Assembly: GCF_015706575.1 (NCBI RefSeq)
Contig: NW_024037058.1
Coordinates: forward strand, 4,147,754-4,211,753
Source: Patiria miniata
Lineage: Eukaryota > Echinodermata > Asteroidea > Valvatida > Asterinidae
DNA: 64,000 bases
Reading direction: 5' to 3'
Part shown: piece after piece, positions 32,734 to 44,747 of the stretch
Numbering within the stretch: position 1 is the stretch's first letter
Layout: each line of letters starts with the position of its first letter
Made by a program: the position numbers and the translations under genes
Notes under the pieces: model-generated
Database searches by the model: none
What the model saw: the letters and a program-made list of their open reading frames with translations, nothing else
Told to the model about the DNA's origin: nothing

Positions 32734-33607
32734 AACTGAGGGCTTTGTCAACTTTTGATGACCTCACGAAAAGTTGACATCGAAGAAAGACCTAAATTCG
32801 ATTGGAGCCAAATAGGTTTTGTTATCAATGTAGGCCTATATCCATTACCCAGTTAATCTTATGTGCCTATGACATGATGATGCATAGGACTGCTATCCCT
32901 ACATGTATTGGCACAGTTTATAACATTGCTTTTGTATGGTTAAGTGTGGTTTTTAAAGTGTGATTTAAAGAAGGCCTTGCTTAGACTGAAATATGAGACA
33001 ACTTTAACTTTGTGATTGAATAAGGATTGCTTTGGTTGAGAATAATCTGCATCTAGTTTGCCTTTTTCTATTTAAGGATTTGTATATTAAGGAAAACGCG
33101 GCAAATGTACATTTGTAAGCAAACAAAAATAATTAAGTAATATACTTTAATGCAATAATTGAAAACTAGGCCCTACACATGTAATATGCGAATCAATGAG
33201 ATGGTACGTATGAATGCACTGTAGAAAGTGTACATAAATGTACATACATTATATTGCCTCAGACCAATATTCTTAGTTGTAAATATATGTAGCATAAAGC
33301 TTTGTTGGTTATCTGAAGATTTTTTTTCTGAAAACGGTCACTCATCATCAGGTCTTCTAAAAAGCAGGCATATGCATTGAATTTTACTTTGTATGAAGAC
33401 AAATTCATTTACACTTTTACTTTCCTATTCGCTAACAATCAATGGTGTAATATCCATTGCAAAAAAAAGTTTGTGCCTATAAGACAACGCAAGGCTGGTA
33501 AAACTGATCCCCGAATGCACACAATTCTATGCAATCGATTCGGAATGGCTTTTCACTGGAGGTCTTTTAATGCAATTGGCTATACACAGTGGACCGGATG
33601 AAGTCCA

Positions 33608-33735
33608 AGCCATTAGCTATTTTGAGATATGGGGGACATAATATGAGGGCGCTGTTTGGTTTTGGGTAAACACAACAGAGTTCATCCAAATCAAACAGCG
33701 CCCTCATACTTGTGTCTGTAATATCTCAATGGCTT
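33608..33735. mobile_element. Short foldback element
   Basis: Arms of about 50 bases pair with a few mismatches: GCCATTAGCTATTTTGAGAT at 33610 against the complement near 33720-33735, and GAGGGCGCTGTTTG against CAAACAGCGCCCTC. It lies about 0.9 kb after the YTR-B stop. Confidence 0.7.
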
Positions 33736-34544
33736 TTGGGCTAAGGTTATCGAGACTTAAGCAAGTCTATATTCACAAGTGACAGTCGGTACTGTAATAA
33801 GTGCTGAGTCAGTAAGTCTGGTACAAATAGGACTGTAGCCTTCCCCATCTGGGAACAACAATCATAACATTCATTCCAAAAACACTGTTGTCAAGGTTTA
33901 TCACACACGAAACCAGAACAAAACCAAGGCCAATTCCACAAAGGATGAACAATTAAATACTCCGTATCCATTATAAAACAAGCATTCTATGTTTAAGCGA
34001 CAAAACTGTGTAAATTGGAGATTCTCAGTATCGCATTAAATTAATGTAAAGCTTTTGAAAATTATGTGAGACACTACAAAATGATTGAACAAATAAAGAA
34101 CAAGCAATGCTAAATTGTACAGTTATTGTATGCGGAAAATAATCAAACAGATGCGCAAAATATCAATGATGTTTGATTTAATCCTGTTGCCAGGTGTATG
34201 GTCGGATTAGACTGGTCCCCGCCCCCATAAATATTGAGACCGGTAGTTAGTTTCAATTTAAAGCCATTGATTGGATCACCTGAGAGCGCGCACAGGATGA
34301 ATTTTATTTTTGAAATGATGTTTATTGCGCAAGGTTGAAAGTTGAACCCATGGCTATCAAAAACTTAATCTTTTAGAGTTGGCCATAAATCAATAATTAC
34401 CCAATTGGAAAGGTTGTACTCGTTGTTGTAAAGCTAATGAACTATACTCTCCAAATAATTATGTATCGAGATTTGCGATGTATTTTTTTAAAGCTGTGAA
34501 AAAAAGGGGGCTTTGAGGTTTTTTTTTTGGGGGGGGGGGGGACA

Positions 34545-34985
34545 CCCTGTAGAAGACACGTTTTCAGTTTAACACAGGCACAACTTGCCCTTTCATCATC
34601 AAGTTCGGCTGGGAAAGTAAAGGGAAAAACCGCCATATCACTATTGTCAAGGCTAGTACAATAAAGAACCTCAGCAAACATATTGTTATTCTTATTAGCT
34701 TTTATGTCAAAGACCACAATTGTCGTCATCAGGAACTGGTGTGTATTTTCAATGGTTTACTAGTCACGGTTTGTGATTCTCCCGTGGCATGCGTGCAATT
34801 TATTTGCCATGATCAGTTTCCTGGTTCGTCAATACTGAGAATCGTTCACTGACGTACATTATACAGTTACAAACAGCCCATATAACGTTTAAATCTAACA
34901 CCGCAGACGGCTTGGTCATAAGATTTTCTCACACATCACGTAGCTTTAGAACAACTGTTAGTATAATCGAAGCAGCATTGGAAAG
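34545..34985 (+). promoter_or_regulatory. Proximal upstream region of YTR-C
   Basis: Aligns with the upstream blocks of A and B (ACACGTTTTCAGTTT, CATATCAC, GTCGTCATCAGGAA, GTGGCATGCGTGC, CAGTTTCCTGG) while the sequence to its left is unrelated. Confidence 0.5.
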
Positions 34986-37900
34986 ATGACACTACGTGGA
35001 CCGGCTTCGCACGGTTTCCCTCCGTTTATTTGGATTTACTTAATAAGTATCGGGTTCTTTTGCATGCGGTGTACAGTTCAACAGAATCCCCTTCCTGTCG
35101 ATCGGATGAGGGATCGCTTCTGCAAGAAGTATGTGTTTATATTGATCAATACTTTTATGATGACCGTTGGAAAAAGAAACATGCAATTTGCTAGTGTTGA
35201 CTATTACTTGAACCTTTGAAGATGATTTCGTGAAATGTATGTAATTATGATAGGCCCTACTTTTGCAGAAAGTTTTGACCGGACTAGATTTTGTGCGGTA
35301 AAACCGCCGCGGCGGTATATACATGTAGTTTGCTATCAATAAGAAAAATCAAACCAATTCTTGAGGACTTCGGCAGTATGCAGCTTTATGCACGCGCTTG
35401 AGGTATGCTTGGCATTTCCTGGGTAGCTGTGACAATGTTCCCAAGACTGGATTTAATTCATATTGATGATAAGTACCTCTACTGCACTTATATGAAAACC
35501 GGCTGTATTACTGTTAGGCGAATGAATTACAAATACAGTCTTGGACCAAGAATATATTGTACAGGGTGGTTAAAAAAAATGACACCCACATTAATTTTGA
35601 CAGCAATTTTCACCTATTTTAAAATATTATTTTTAACTGTCCATTAGTAGCTATTAAAGTACTATTAAAGTATTAAAGTACTATTAAAGTATTAAAGTAA
35701 TGTAGCGGGCGACACTTTACTGGCTATATATTGTATTCATACAACTCAAGTATTACAGTTTTGCATTAGAGCTTTGCATTCGAAGACCGGTTTTGCAAAC
35801 ACAGTTGCGCATGCGTCTAATCTGCATACTTTATGCATATTAGATCATGCCCCATTCCTTTTCGTTTCTGTACTCTCGAGGTACCGGTACGGCCCGGGTG
35901 CACGCACTGCAAAAACTGTGTTTAGAAATTCATGTTTACAAACTGAACATGTTTAGAGTAAGGATGGATAGTGTTTAGTTATTGAACATTGATCTTTAGG
36001 AATTGACGAATAATGTTTAGCTCCTAAACATGTTCACAAATTGAAAGCAAGATAGTGTTTAATTGCTAAACAAAGTTTTCAGAGTGCGGACTGTGTCGTA
36101 TATAAAGCCGTCTTCACACGTTACCCGGCCTCGCTGCTACGGCCGCCGTGGGTTCTTCCACTTGGTACTTGTATATATTAATAACACTCACTTTAATGGA
36201 TGTTTTGACAGTTGTTGGCATAACGTATGGTGTAACTCTGGAGGTGACAATAGGTGTATTATGCATTGCGGGAGAATCTGCACTGACATGTCAAAATCCC
36301 CGCCATGCTGGAATGTCACTGGTAAGTTATTTCAACACTCATCACCACCGTGACAACGCAGAACTGATCGCCACCATTACATACAATGCATGATAACAAC
36401 CACACACATACAGGATTTGTTAGGACAAATTAATGACTGAATAAAAAATAAGGACGGTTCATAAACTTCTTGCGAATGTGATGTGAATTTGGGTAAAAAG
36501 CAAGTCTAGACTGCAACAAAAATCGGCGGAGCGTGCGAATGACTCACCAATTTGCGCTCCCTTTTTCTACAAATAGGAAAGGCATTAACATAGGGGCTAA
36601 TATTAATTTATTAAGGGACATGATGGTTCTTGTTATTTTTAACCCAGTAGAGTTTGTGGTAATGTTTTTTGTTACCATGATTTTTGGGGTTGTCGCTTTA
36701 TCTTTCACTTCAGACGGTGGGTGTGATATCATACCACGACGAACTTCTTGTGACTACGTTGACATCGCGGTCTGTCCAGCTATTACAGGCAATGCCGTAT
36801 GTGTTTTCTCGCTCTGCTCTGAAGATGCAGCCTGCACAGGATTGAGAGAACTGTCATCGTTGCCCGCGTATGTATTATTTACTGTCTAAACACAAATCAT
36901 TGTATCAATATCCGAAATACTGATAATTTAACATTCTATTATTACAAATATTGTTTGGAAGTGTTACTGACAGTCTCTTCAATTTATTACGCAACACTTT
37001 ACAATCCGCCAGCGCGATTTTCGATGGAACCATCTTAAAAAAAAAAAAAAAAAAAAAAACCCAATACATTATTGGCAGAAGGGGGGGGGGGGGCCGCGGC
37101 GAAGGGGACCAAAAACCCTGAATAACATGGTTTTGGGGGTTTTGGTATATTTCTTTTTTATCAAACCAGAAGAGTGAACACTTCTCCTTTTTAATCGATG
37201 CTACACCAATTACCTCTCCTTCTTTAGATTTGTGAAATACTAGAGAGATTAGAAATAAGTTTAATGAGCGCCCTTTAATAGCGGCAAATGGAGTCCAGCT
37301 CCCCTCTCGAATTTGGAAAGGCCGGCTGGCATGTCCCCCCCCCCCCCCCGAAAATATGATTTTTGATCTGCCAATCATCCCACTTTTCAATGTAGCACTT
37401 ATCGTTACTTTTGGTTTTAACTCCCTCCCTCAAAAAGTTGCATGCGGCCCACGTTAACAGCCACAGAAGTGAACTTGATAACCACCGATGATGGCCAATC
37501 CACTAGTATGGGATCGTCCACCCTTCGTACCCGTCGTGGAGGCCGCGGGGGTTCTTCCAATGCAGCCACCATTGCCCTCGCATGTGTCTTATCCATCGTG
37601 CTTCTTCTTGTGATTCTTGGGGCCGGGGTGTGGTATCTAAGGCGGAAGGGGAAACTGCCGGCTTTCATGAAGAAACGTCGGTGAGTAAAACCCAGAAATT
37701 CATTTCTATAGTTGACTGGCCCCTTGTTGTAGCACATTGTAGGCAAATGATCATACATAAGCCATAAGATGCAAGCTGTTACTGTCTCAAAACTTCACTT
37801 TGATTTGCTATACTTAAGTATTCCAAGCTGGCAAGTCTACAATTTTGAAAATAAAACAATGCCACTGTTTTCGAACGGATGGCTTCATTTGACACGTCGG

Positions 37901-39081
37901 TATTACAGTTATAATTCTATTTGAGAACTGGAATTTTAAACATACTCCACGTTGAGCAACTTGTCGAATTCCAATTTTAATACCATGTAAAATGTATTAA
38001 TATTTGTCTATATGCGTGTACCTGTAGGAACCCAAGTGAATCTGCTACCGAATTGGATTTACGGGGTAAGTTCGCTTAAACCGACAACAAATTTATCAAC
38101 GAAAGTTGATTCATTCTGAATCAAGACTAAAAATCCCATTTACACTCATACACCAACTGAAACCGTTATACCACTCACCTTTCAATAATCTCGTGATCCA
38201 ATCTGTTGTCCAATGGTTACGGTGTTCGCCTCATGTGCCATGCATGGTACGTGGGTTCCAACCCCGACTGGGAACATGGTGCTGGTGTTCTTGGGCAAGG
38301 CAATTGCATCTCTTCATCCAGGGGCACAAATAGGTACCTGCGAAGGTAGAGACCAAATTGTACTGATCTCGAGCTGCTGCAGAAAAAAAAAATGGTCTCT
38401 TTCCTGATAAACAGGGATACTAATTGTAAAGCGATTTGAAACCCTATGTATAAAGCGCTATATAGCACCATAAATAATTAAAAGGTTAGTCAGGATTAAC
38501 TACTATTTTTTTGTATTTTCTTATTTAATTGTTTGTTGTTGCTTGGTTTAGCTGGTGAAAGAGCACCGATACCAACTCCACCGGCACTGGGCAGTGCTGA
38601 ATATTCGTACGCATACGGACAGAGGCCAGACAACGGGGGAGCCACGCCAATGAACAAAGACGAAGATGAATATCATAACTACTACAGCCTAGACAAAGAT
38701 GGCGGAGGTAAGGACAGCGCCCGCTACGTAACAGATGGGCCAGGTACGGCGAAAAGTCCAAGTGCGGAGGCTCCGAACGACCACGATTATTTTGCGCTGG
38801 AAAAATCGGACGAGTCACACGCGCAAGATGGCGGCCATAATCAAGTTGGCCCGTCACCAGAGAACTCGGACGACGACCACACTTATTTCCCACTGCAGAA
38901 AACACCCGAGCGCCCGTCTGGGAACGCGAATTCTGGCTACGAGGTTGCAAAGACAGCTCCCACTGGTGGCAGCGAGGGCGAAGATGCCTCGTCCCCCTAC
39001 GATCGCCTTGACCGAGGTGAAGACAAGCAGACCGATGAAGGCGCTCTGTCAGATGATTATCAACATTTGAAAGACAATTAA
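34986..39081 (+). CDS. YTR-C: single-pass receptor, complete tyrosine-motif tail
   Basis: Spliced CDS: 34986-35128, 36212-36321, 36714-36867, 37438-37680, 38028-38065, 38552-39081; GT-AG, phases 2-1-2-2-1, 405 residues. The ATG used by A and B is ATT here, so the next in-frame ATG, four codons on, is taken. Exon 2 (CWHNVWC ... CWNVTG) and exon 3 (CDYVDIAVC, six Cys) are strongly diverged from A and B in residues but not in Cys plan. The stalk has one DGQSTSMGS unit followed by an Arg/Gly-rich stretch. The helix is at about 180-203, followed by YLRRKGK. The tail has the full set: YSYAY, YYSL, DYFAL, TYFPL, GYEVA, YDRL, YQHL. Introns hold a TIR element, poly-A and poly-G runs and a SINE. Function unknown; type I receptor by layout. 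Confidence 0.85.
35648..35700 (+). repeat. TATTAAAGTAC simple repeat
   Basis: About five copies of a 10-11 bp unit in YTR-C intron 1. Confidence 0.8.
35905..36086. mobile_element. CACTGCAAAAA-ended TIR element in YTR-C intron 1
   Basis: ACTGCAAAAACTGTGTTTAG at the left pairs with CTAAACAAAGTTTTCAGAGT at the right. The interior repeats TGTTTAG and its complement. It is non-coding and ends about 125 bases before exon 2. Confidence 0.6.
38203..38484 (+). mobile_element. tRNA-derived SINE in YTR-C intron 5
   Basis: The head resembles a tRNA with a B box (GGTTCCAACCC near 38255) and text typical of these SINEs (GTTCGCCTCATGTGCC, TTCTTGGGCAAGGCA). The tail is TAAAGCGCTATATAGCACC, then AT-rich sequence. 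It is about 280 bases. It is missing from A and B intron 5, so it inserted after those copies split. Confidence 0.7.
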
Positions 39082-39419
39082 AACTGAGGGCTTTGTCAAC
39101 TTTTGATTACATCACGAAAAGTTGGCATCGAAAAAAGGCCTCAATTTGGTTGGAACCAAATACCTGATAAGAAGAGCACTGTTAATACAAGATACTGCTT
39201 ATAACAAGCACAATTTTAGGTCCCAAGTCTTTGTTTTCTCTTGTTTTCCATTACTGTTAATACAAGGTACCTGTTATAACAAGGTAATTCTTGAAGTCCC
39301 AAGGACCTGGTTATAAAGGTGTTCGACTGTAAATGTTGTTGTCTATATCCTTTACCCAGTTAATATTATGTGTCTATGACGAACAATAGGCCCCTACATG
39401 TATTGGTATACAGTTTACA

Positions 39420-40070
39420 CAGGGTGAGTCAAAAAAGCGGAACCCAAACCCCCCAAAATATATTTCATATTTAAAAAAATATGTAGCACCAAACATAATA
39501 ATGACCGGAAAGCAAATTTCATCAGCTAGTTTTAGATGAAAAAAATTACTGAAATTGCTTAACCCGTTCGAAGAATATCACCATTTAAACGCAATGATCC
39601 TAAAACCTATTTCGTCCAAAAAAAGCAGTTTAGTGTGTATTCTGAATGTTTGGAACAACAAAGAAACAGAATACTTGTTTCAACAACTGTCAACAACTGT
39701 AGTACACAATATCTTTATTAACAACCCTGGTTAGGCAAACAATATGATTGATAAAATCCATTCTTTTTTAAAGACGGGCCTTCAAAAGGACTGCGTTGAA
39801 TATGTTTAACTTTTAAACTTAGGTTTTATGTTTGAAGACAACTGTAACGACGATTCTTGCAATCGCATTTTTGTACGAAAGAGGTTTTAGGGTCATTGTG
39901 TTTAAATGTTGATATTCTTTGAACGAATTGAAGAATTTCAGTAATGTTTTCATCTAAAAGTAGCTTATGAAATTGGCTTTCCAGTCATTATTATATTTGG
40001 TGCTAGATATTTATTTAAATATGAAATGTAATTTTTGGGGTTTGGGGGTTCCGTTTTTTGACTCACCCTG
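39420..40070. mobile_element. CAGGGTGAGTCAAA-ended foldback element
   Basis: The ends CAGGGTGAGTCAAAAAAGCG and the complement (TTTTTTGACTCACCCTG) are perfect for 17 bases. Inner text matches the outer element at 12401-13617 without the nested copy. It is non-coding and sits in the probable 3' UTR or 3' flank of YTR-C. Confidence 0.8.
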
Positions 40071-40223
40071 TTACTTTGCTTTTGTATAGTTAAGTGCGGT
40101 TTAATAAGGATTGCTTTGGTTGAGAGTAATCTGCGTCCATGAAAGGATGACTGCATACTGAGAAAAACGCAATACATCTGTATATTTGTAAGCAATTAAT
40201 ATTTTTTTTATACTTTTCAATTC

Positions 40224-40229
40224 AATAAA
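40224..40229 (+). other. Possible polyadenylation signal for YTR-C
   Basis: AATAAA about 1.1 kb after the stop, with related sequence around it downstream of YTR-B (near 33150). An earlier site may be used instead. Confidence 0.3.
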
Positions 40230-40475
40230 TGAAAAAAAGGCCCCACATGTTATATCTGAATTAACGAGATGGTATTAGAAATGCACTGTAGACAATGTTC
40301 ATACATGAACCTACATTATGTTGTCTCAGATCAACATTAGTCTTAGTTTTAAATACATGTAGCTTCAAATTTGTAAGTAATCCGTAGATTTCTGCCTAAA
40401 AATGGCCAACTATTTTCAGGCCTTCCATAGAATCAAAACAGGCCTATGCATTGAAATTTTCTGTGTAACAAGATA

Positions 40476-40715
40476 AGGCCAAAAAAATTGTTCTGCTTCC
40501 GGTTTCCCTACCTACCCTATTCTGACAGCCCCTACTCTAATTTTTTTTATGCAGTCCGTTTTTCATTCAATTTACTTTTACCCTTGACTGCACGCAGACG
40601 CCTCCATATGATCGTACAAAAAAAAAAAAATTGGCAAAAAAAAAAAATCCCTACCTACCTACCCTATTTTCGAATGCCATGTAATCGGAAGCAGAACTAT
40701 TTTTTTTTGGCCTAA
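40476..40715. mobile_element. AGGCCAAAAAAA-ended foldback element
   Basis: AAGGCCAAAAAAATTGTTCT GC(40476) pairs with GCAGAACTATTTTTTTTGGC C(40691-40712). Inner CTACCTACCCTATT repeats occur near both ends. It is non-coding. Confidence 0.65.
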
Positions 40716-41574
40716 GGTAATTTACACCTTAACATGTACATTCATTTACAATGGATGGTGTGTAATATCCACTGCAAGCAGTTGTGGTTATGACAAGGCA
40801 AGGCTGGTAGAGACGGTCCCTGAGGATACACAATTATATTCAATGTAGTCAGAGTGGTTCACTTGAAGTATTTTAAAGCATGTTGCCTACACAATAGGAA
40901 AGATGCAGCCCATTCTTTGGCGTTAACAGGGTAATCCTATTTCAAACTTTTGGGCCAAAGTGAGGCTTAGGCAAATCTATTATGATTATTTCATAAATTG
41001 CTTCCAAACAACTTAAGTTGTGATGATTTTTTTCTTCTTGAACCAAGATGCTCACTCGTATGCTACTCGTCAAGGCAATCCCACCCATTTGCAAACCACC
41101 TGTAGGCTAGACGTTGCTTCTCCTAATTATAAACATGTTATGCCTACAATGTTTAATTCTTTCCCACCCTTTTAAAGAAACGATCTAGTAAACTTGTCAA
41201 ATAAGTCGTTAATGAAGCACTTAAAAAGAACTGTATTTAGACAAGTACAGGGATTCTCTTTGTGCCAATCTTAACTGCTTTTCCTGTCCATAACGAGCAA
41301 GGCAGTATTTGCTATCGGTTACTTTGTATTTATTAAACCCGGAAATGAACATCATCTCAATTTTAGTTATGCAACCGAAATAGACTGTATAATTTTTTTT
41401 ATTTTTAATTTGACAGCAGTCTAGGGTGCTCCTCTACAGAAGGCTTTGCCCTTCTCTCGGATGTCACCCCAATCATACAATTAGTTTGCTCCAGATACAA
41501 TATTTGTATAATTAATTTTGTTATTGTATCATTTTGTGTAATTTTTTTCTTTATTTTATATAAATGGAAAAATA

Positions 41575-41637
41575 AAACAAACAAACAATCAAACACCCCA
41601 ACAAACAAACAAACAAACACCCCAACAAACAAAATCA
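41575..41637 (+). repeat. CAAACAAA simple repeat
   Basis: Runs of CAAA broken by CACCCCAA, directly before the junction text at 41637. Confidence 0.85.
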
Positions 41638-42180
41638 CAAGTGACAGTCAGTACTGTGAGCATGAGTCAGTCAGTCAAGTACGAAGAGAACTACATGCTT
41701 GGCCCCTCTGGCAACAGCTGAAATAACATTGATTCCAAAACACTGTTGTCAAGGTTACTACGCACGAAACCGGAACAAAACCAAAGCCAATTCCACAAAG
41801 GATGGACAATTAAATACTTCATCATATCCCTGTTGACAAGTCAGTGATATTACTATGCAACAAGCACTGCATTTTGGAGCCAAAACTACCTTGTGTAAAT
41901 AATTCGACAGTTTCAGTATCATATTAATGTAAAGCTTATGGAGATCATATGAGACACTACAAAATAACTGTACAAAGAATTAAAGAACAAGCAAAGCTGA
42001 AATGAATTGTTATTATACAAGGATGTGATTGAGGGTTTCGGTTTTAAAAGGTTCATTTCTTTGAAAGGAATGCCAATGTATATACAAATTATGTATCAAT
42101 GTAGGCCTGTGTATCATCTTCCTTATAGATTATCCTTTGGCAAATAATTTAATAGTCATTCTGACAGATAAATCAATAGA

Positions 42181-42938
42181 TTAATAAAATAAAAGCCTGT
42201 TATGATATTGCTGTATATCTTATATATGATATTGTTATATTGTTAAAAGGCTGTTATTTAAAGGCTGTTATATGATAAACTTTATCAATTTCGGAGGCTT
42301 GGCACGCTTGTAAAAAGCCAGTGCGTGACTCAGTATATTTCTTTCAAATTCGTTATTATTCTTGGTTTGTAATAAAACGTGAGTTTCTTCCTGGTAATAA
42401 ATTTAGATTGCTGAAATTCTTTTTAGAGAATATTTGTTTTGGCACTCGGGATTCCCAGAAATATTCCAGAAATACTGTGTTGACGTAGTATAGTTTGGGG
42501 AACAAGAAACCGTCACTATGACCAAAGTCAGTTTCATGCAAATCATATTTGAAGGGGGCTGTGCTGAGGTGTGCGTGTTGAAAGTGTGAAAGTTTACAAT
42601 GTACAGGGCCAGTAAAATAAACAACGAAACCCAAAGGTTGGGACCATATTGTTTTAGTGGAGTTCTGCACGTAGCACTTACAAAATCGAGGATATGAAAG
42701 CCCAATTCATAAGCATTTTTTCCGTACAAGAATCATTCAAATCACTCATGTAATTTTCAAGTTTTTAGAAGTTTGAACACAAACACCGTTTTAAAGTTCT
42801 GTCCACGGATCACAAAAAGGTAAGTGTTCTTTCATCAAAACGAAAACAAATCACATCAGGATCTGTGAGAATTGTTTTCGTTTTGCTGAAAGAACGCACG
42901 CTTTTTTGTGATCCGAGGACAGAACTTTCAAACGGTGA
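42181..42938 (+). repeat. 758-bp tandem duplication, first copy
   Basis: It begins TTAATAAAATAAAAGCCTGT and is repeated from 42939 at about 97% identity by eye. The right end falls inside a foldback element, so that element is cut short in this copy. Confidence 0.85.
42605..42938. mobile_element. Truncated CAGGG-ended foldback element
   Basis: The left half and part of the right half of the same element as at 43375. It stops at the duplication junction (AACGGTGAT then TAATAAAA). Confidence 0.75.
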
Positions 42939-43700
42939 TTAATAAAATAAAAGCCTGTTATGATATTGCTGTATATCTTATATATGATATTGTAATATTG
43001 TTAAAAGGCTGTTATTTAAAGGCTGTTATATGATAAACTTTATCAGTTTTGGAGGCTTGGCACGCTTGTAAAAAGCCAGTGCGTGACTCAGTATTTTTCT
43101 TTCAAATTCGTTATTATTCTTGGTTTGTAATAAAACGTGAGTTTCTTCCTGGTAATAAATTTAGATTGCTGAAATTCTTTTTAGAAAATATTTGTTTTGG
43201 CACTCGGGATTCCCAGAAATATTCCAGAAATACTGTGTTGACGTAGTATAGTTTGGGGAACAAGAAACCGTCACTATGACAAAAGTCAGTTTCATGCAAA
43301 TCATATTTCAAGGGGGCTGTGCTGAGGTGTGCGTGTTGAAAGTGTGAAAGTTTACACAATGTTTACAAAATGTACAGGGCCAGTAAAAAAACAACGAAAC
43401 CCAAAGGTCGGGACCATATTGTTTTAGTGGAGTTCTGCACGTAGCACTTACAAAATCGAGGATATGAAAGCCCAATTAATAAGCATTTTTTTCGTACAAG
43501 AATCATTCAAATCACTAATGTAATTTTCAAGTTTTTGAGAAGTTTGAACACACACACCGTTTTAAAGCTCTGTCCACGGATCACAAAAAGGTAAGTGTTC
43601 TTTCATCAAAACGAAAACAAATCACATCAGGATCTGTGAGAATTGTTTTCGTTTTGCTGTAAGAACGCACGCTTTTTTGTGATCCGAGGACAGAACTTTC
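42939..43700 (+). repeat. 758-bp tandem duplication, second copy
   Basis: Second copy of 42181-42938. It runs on into the complete foldback element, which shows which copy keeps the original right flank. Confidence 0.85.
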
Positions 43701-43888
43701 AAACGGTGGTGGTGTTTAAAATTCCGTAACATGAAAAGTACATGAGTGATTTGAATGACTCTTGTACTAAAAGAAACCTTATGAACTGGGCTTTCGTATA
43801 CTAGATTTTGAAAGTGCTACGTGCAGAACTTCACTAAAACAATAGTCCCTACTTTTGGGTTTCGTGGGTTTTTTTTTTACTCACCCTG
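43375..43888. mobile_element. Complete CAGGG-ended foldback element
   Basis: The ends CAGGGCCAGTAAAAA and TTTACTCACCCTG are complementary apart from two bases. The halves pair along their length (GTTCTTTCATCAAAACGAAA against the complement near 43650). It is flanked by TGTA and TACA. Confidence 0.8.
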
Positions 43889-44740
43889 TACATTAAAGTT
43901 CATGCAAATCTGGAATTATGAAAATTAACACAAACTTTGGGAAGGAAATAACATGGCGACGCAACAGGGCATTTTAAAGCCATAATGCACCGAACACACA
44001 TAATGCTGATATCAATAATGCCAGGAATTTGGGTCTTTGTACGTGTGTGTCTGACTCACGTGTACCGAAATAAATCATATCAAAAGAATAGCAAGGCTGA
44101 AAGCTTGCCGCCTAACAGCCCAACGAAACGACCTTCACCTCATCGCGTGTACTATGGTACAAAAGGAGCATGAAACAACCTCGTTCGCACTTGCAGTTTC
44201 TACATCTAACTTCGTCCTAATCTATAACAACTTTCACCCGGGTGTGGGTTGAGATTTCACAGACTCTGATTGGCTATTACGTTACAAATGAGCACGGAAC
44301 AACCTCGTTCCTCTTTTCTTTCCTCTTCATCAAACTTTAGTCTGGACTACATGTATGTGACATTTTACCCTGGAAAGAGGCCTTTACTAAATCTGATTAT
44401 CGCGTCGCATCATTCACAAAGAAAAGAAATCTACGGTGCACTCGTTGGTTAATTCTGTTTTAAAGGTTCTGTTAAAATTGTTCCGGAACATTTTACAACC
44501 TTTCACAAATTGAATCCAACATGTTTATACAATATTTTGTGTTACCACTATAGAGCTGTATACTTAAGATACGTGACCTTGTCGTGACCTGTTGATTTTT
44601 TTTAAAGATCAGTTCCCCTTTCTATTCTTAAACTCCACCTGAGCTGGTGTATAGTGAAAATTTGACTAAGACATACGTACTCATCGGTTGTATTGCGCAC
44701 GACTGAAAAAGGGGCAAGTCACGTGAGGGGGTTCGAGTCC

Positions 44741-44747
44741 ATATAAG
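44741..44747 (+). promoter_or_regulatory. TATA-like box, possible YTR-D promoter
   Basis: ATATAAGG in CGAGTCCATATAAGGTAAAA, about 330 bases before a strong splice acceptor (TTTTTTTTTTACACAG, exon from 45075) that opens the first coding exon of YTR-D. A non-coding first exon around 44770-45000 would fit, but its donor is not clear. Confidence 0.35.

Larger units (their letters stand above)
23970..33740 (+). repeat. Receptor tandem unit 2 (contains YTR-B)
   Basis: This is the second copy of the receptor unit. Similarity to unit 1 is high through intron 2 of the gene and drops from exon 3 onward (intron 3 is 658 bases in A and 410 in B). Between 23809 and 29462 there is no other gene, only repeats, a TRIM relic and the promoter region. 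Confidence 0.8.
33740..41640 (+). repeat. Receptor tandem unit 3 (contains YTR-C)
   Basis: It begins with the junction text TATTCACAAGTGACAGTCGG. The text (CACAAGTGACAGTCAGTACT) and the following ~350 bases (ACACTGTTGTCAAGG, CCAATTCCACAAAGGAT, GAGACACTACAAAATRA) recur at 41640-42000. This unit is more diverged than units 1 and 2. The 32734-34985 interval holds only this junction, a foldback element and the promoter block. Confidence 0.7.

Noticed and set aside
36905-37390. Minus-strand open frame of 161 codons
   Set aside because: It crosses poly-A and poly-G runs within YTR-C intron 3 and has a low-complexity product.
23357-39081. Classic ITAM in the tails
   Set aside because: YxxL pairs are 14-16 or more residues apart, wider than the usual 6-12. 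Called YxxL-type motifs only.
43985-44173. Signal-peptide-like frame (MLISIMPGIWVFVRV) upstream of YTR-D, considered as its exon 1
   Set aside because: No Cys-rich continuation, no phase-2 donor at a suitable place, and no similarity to other exon 1 sequences.
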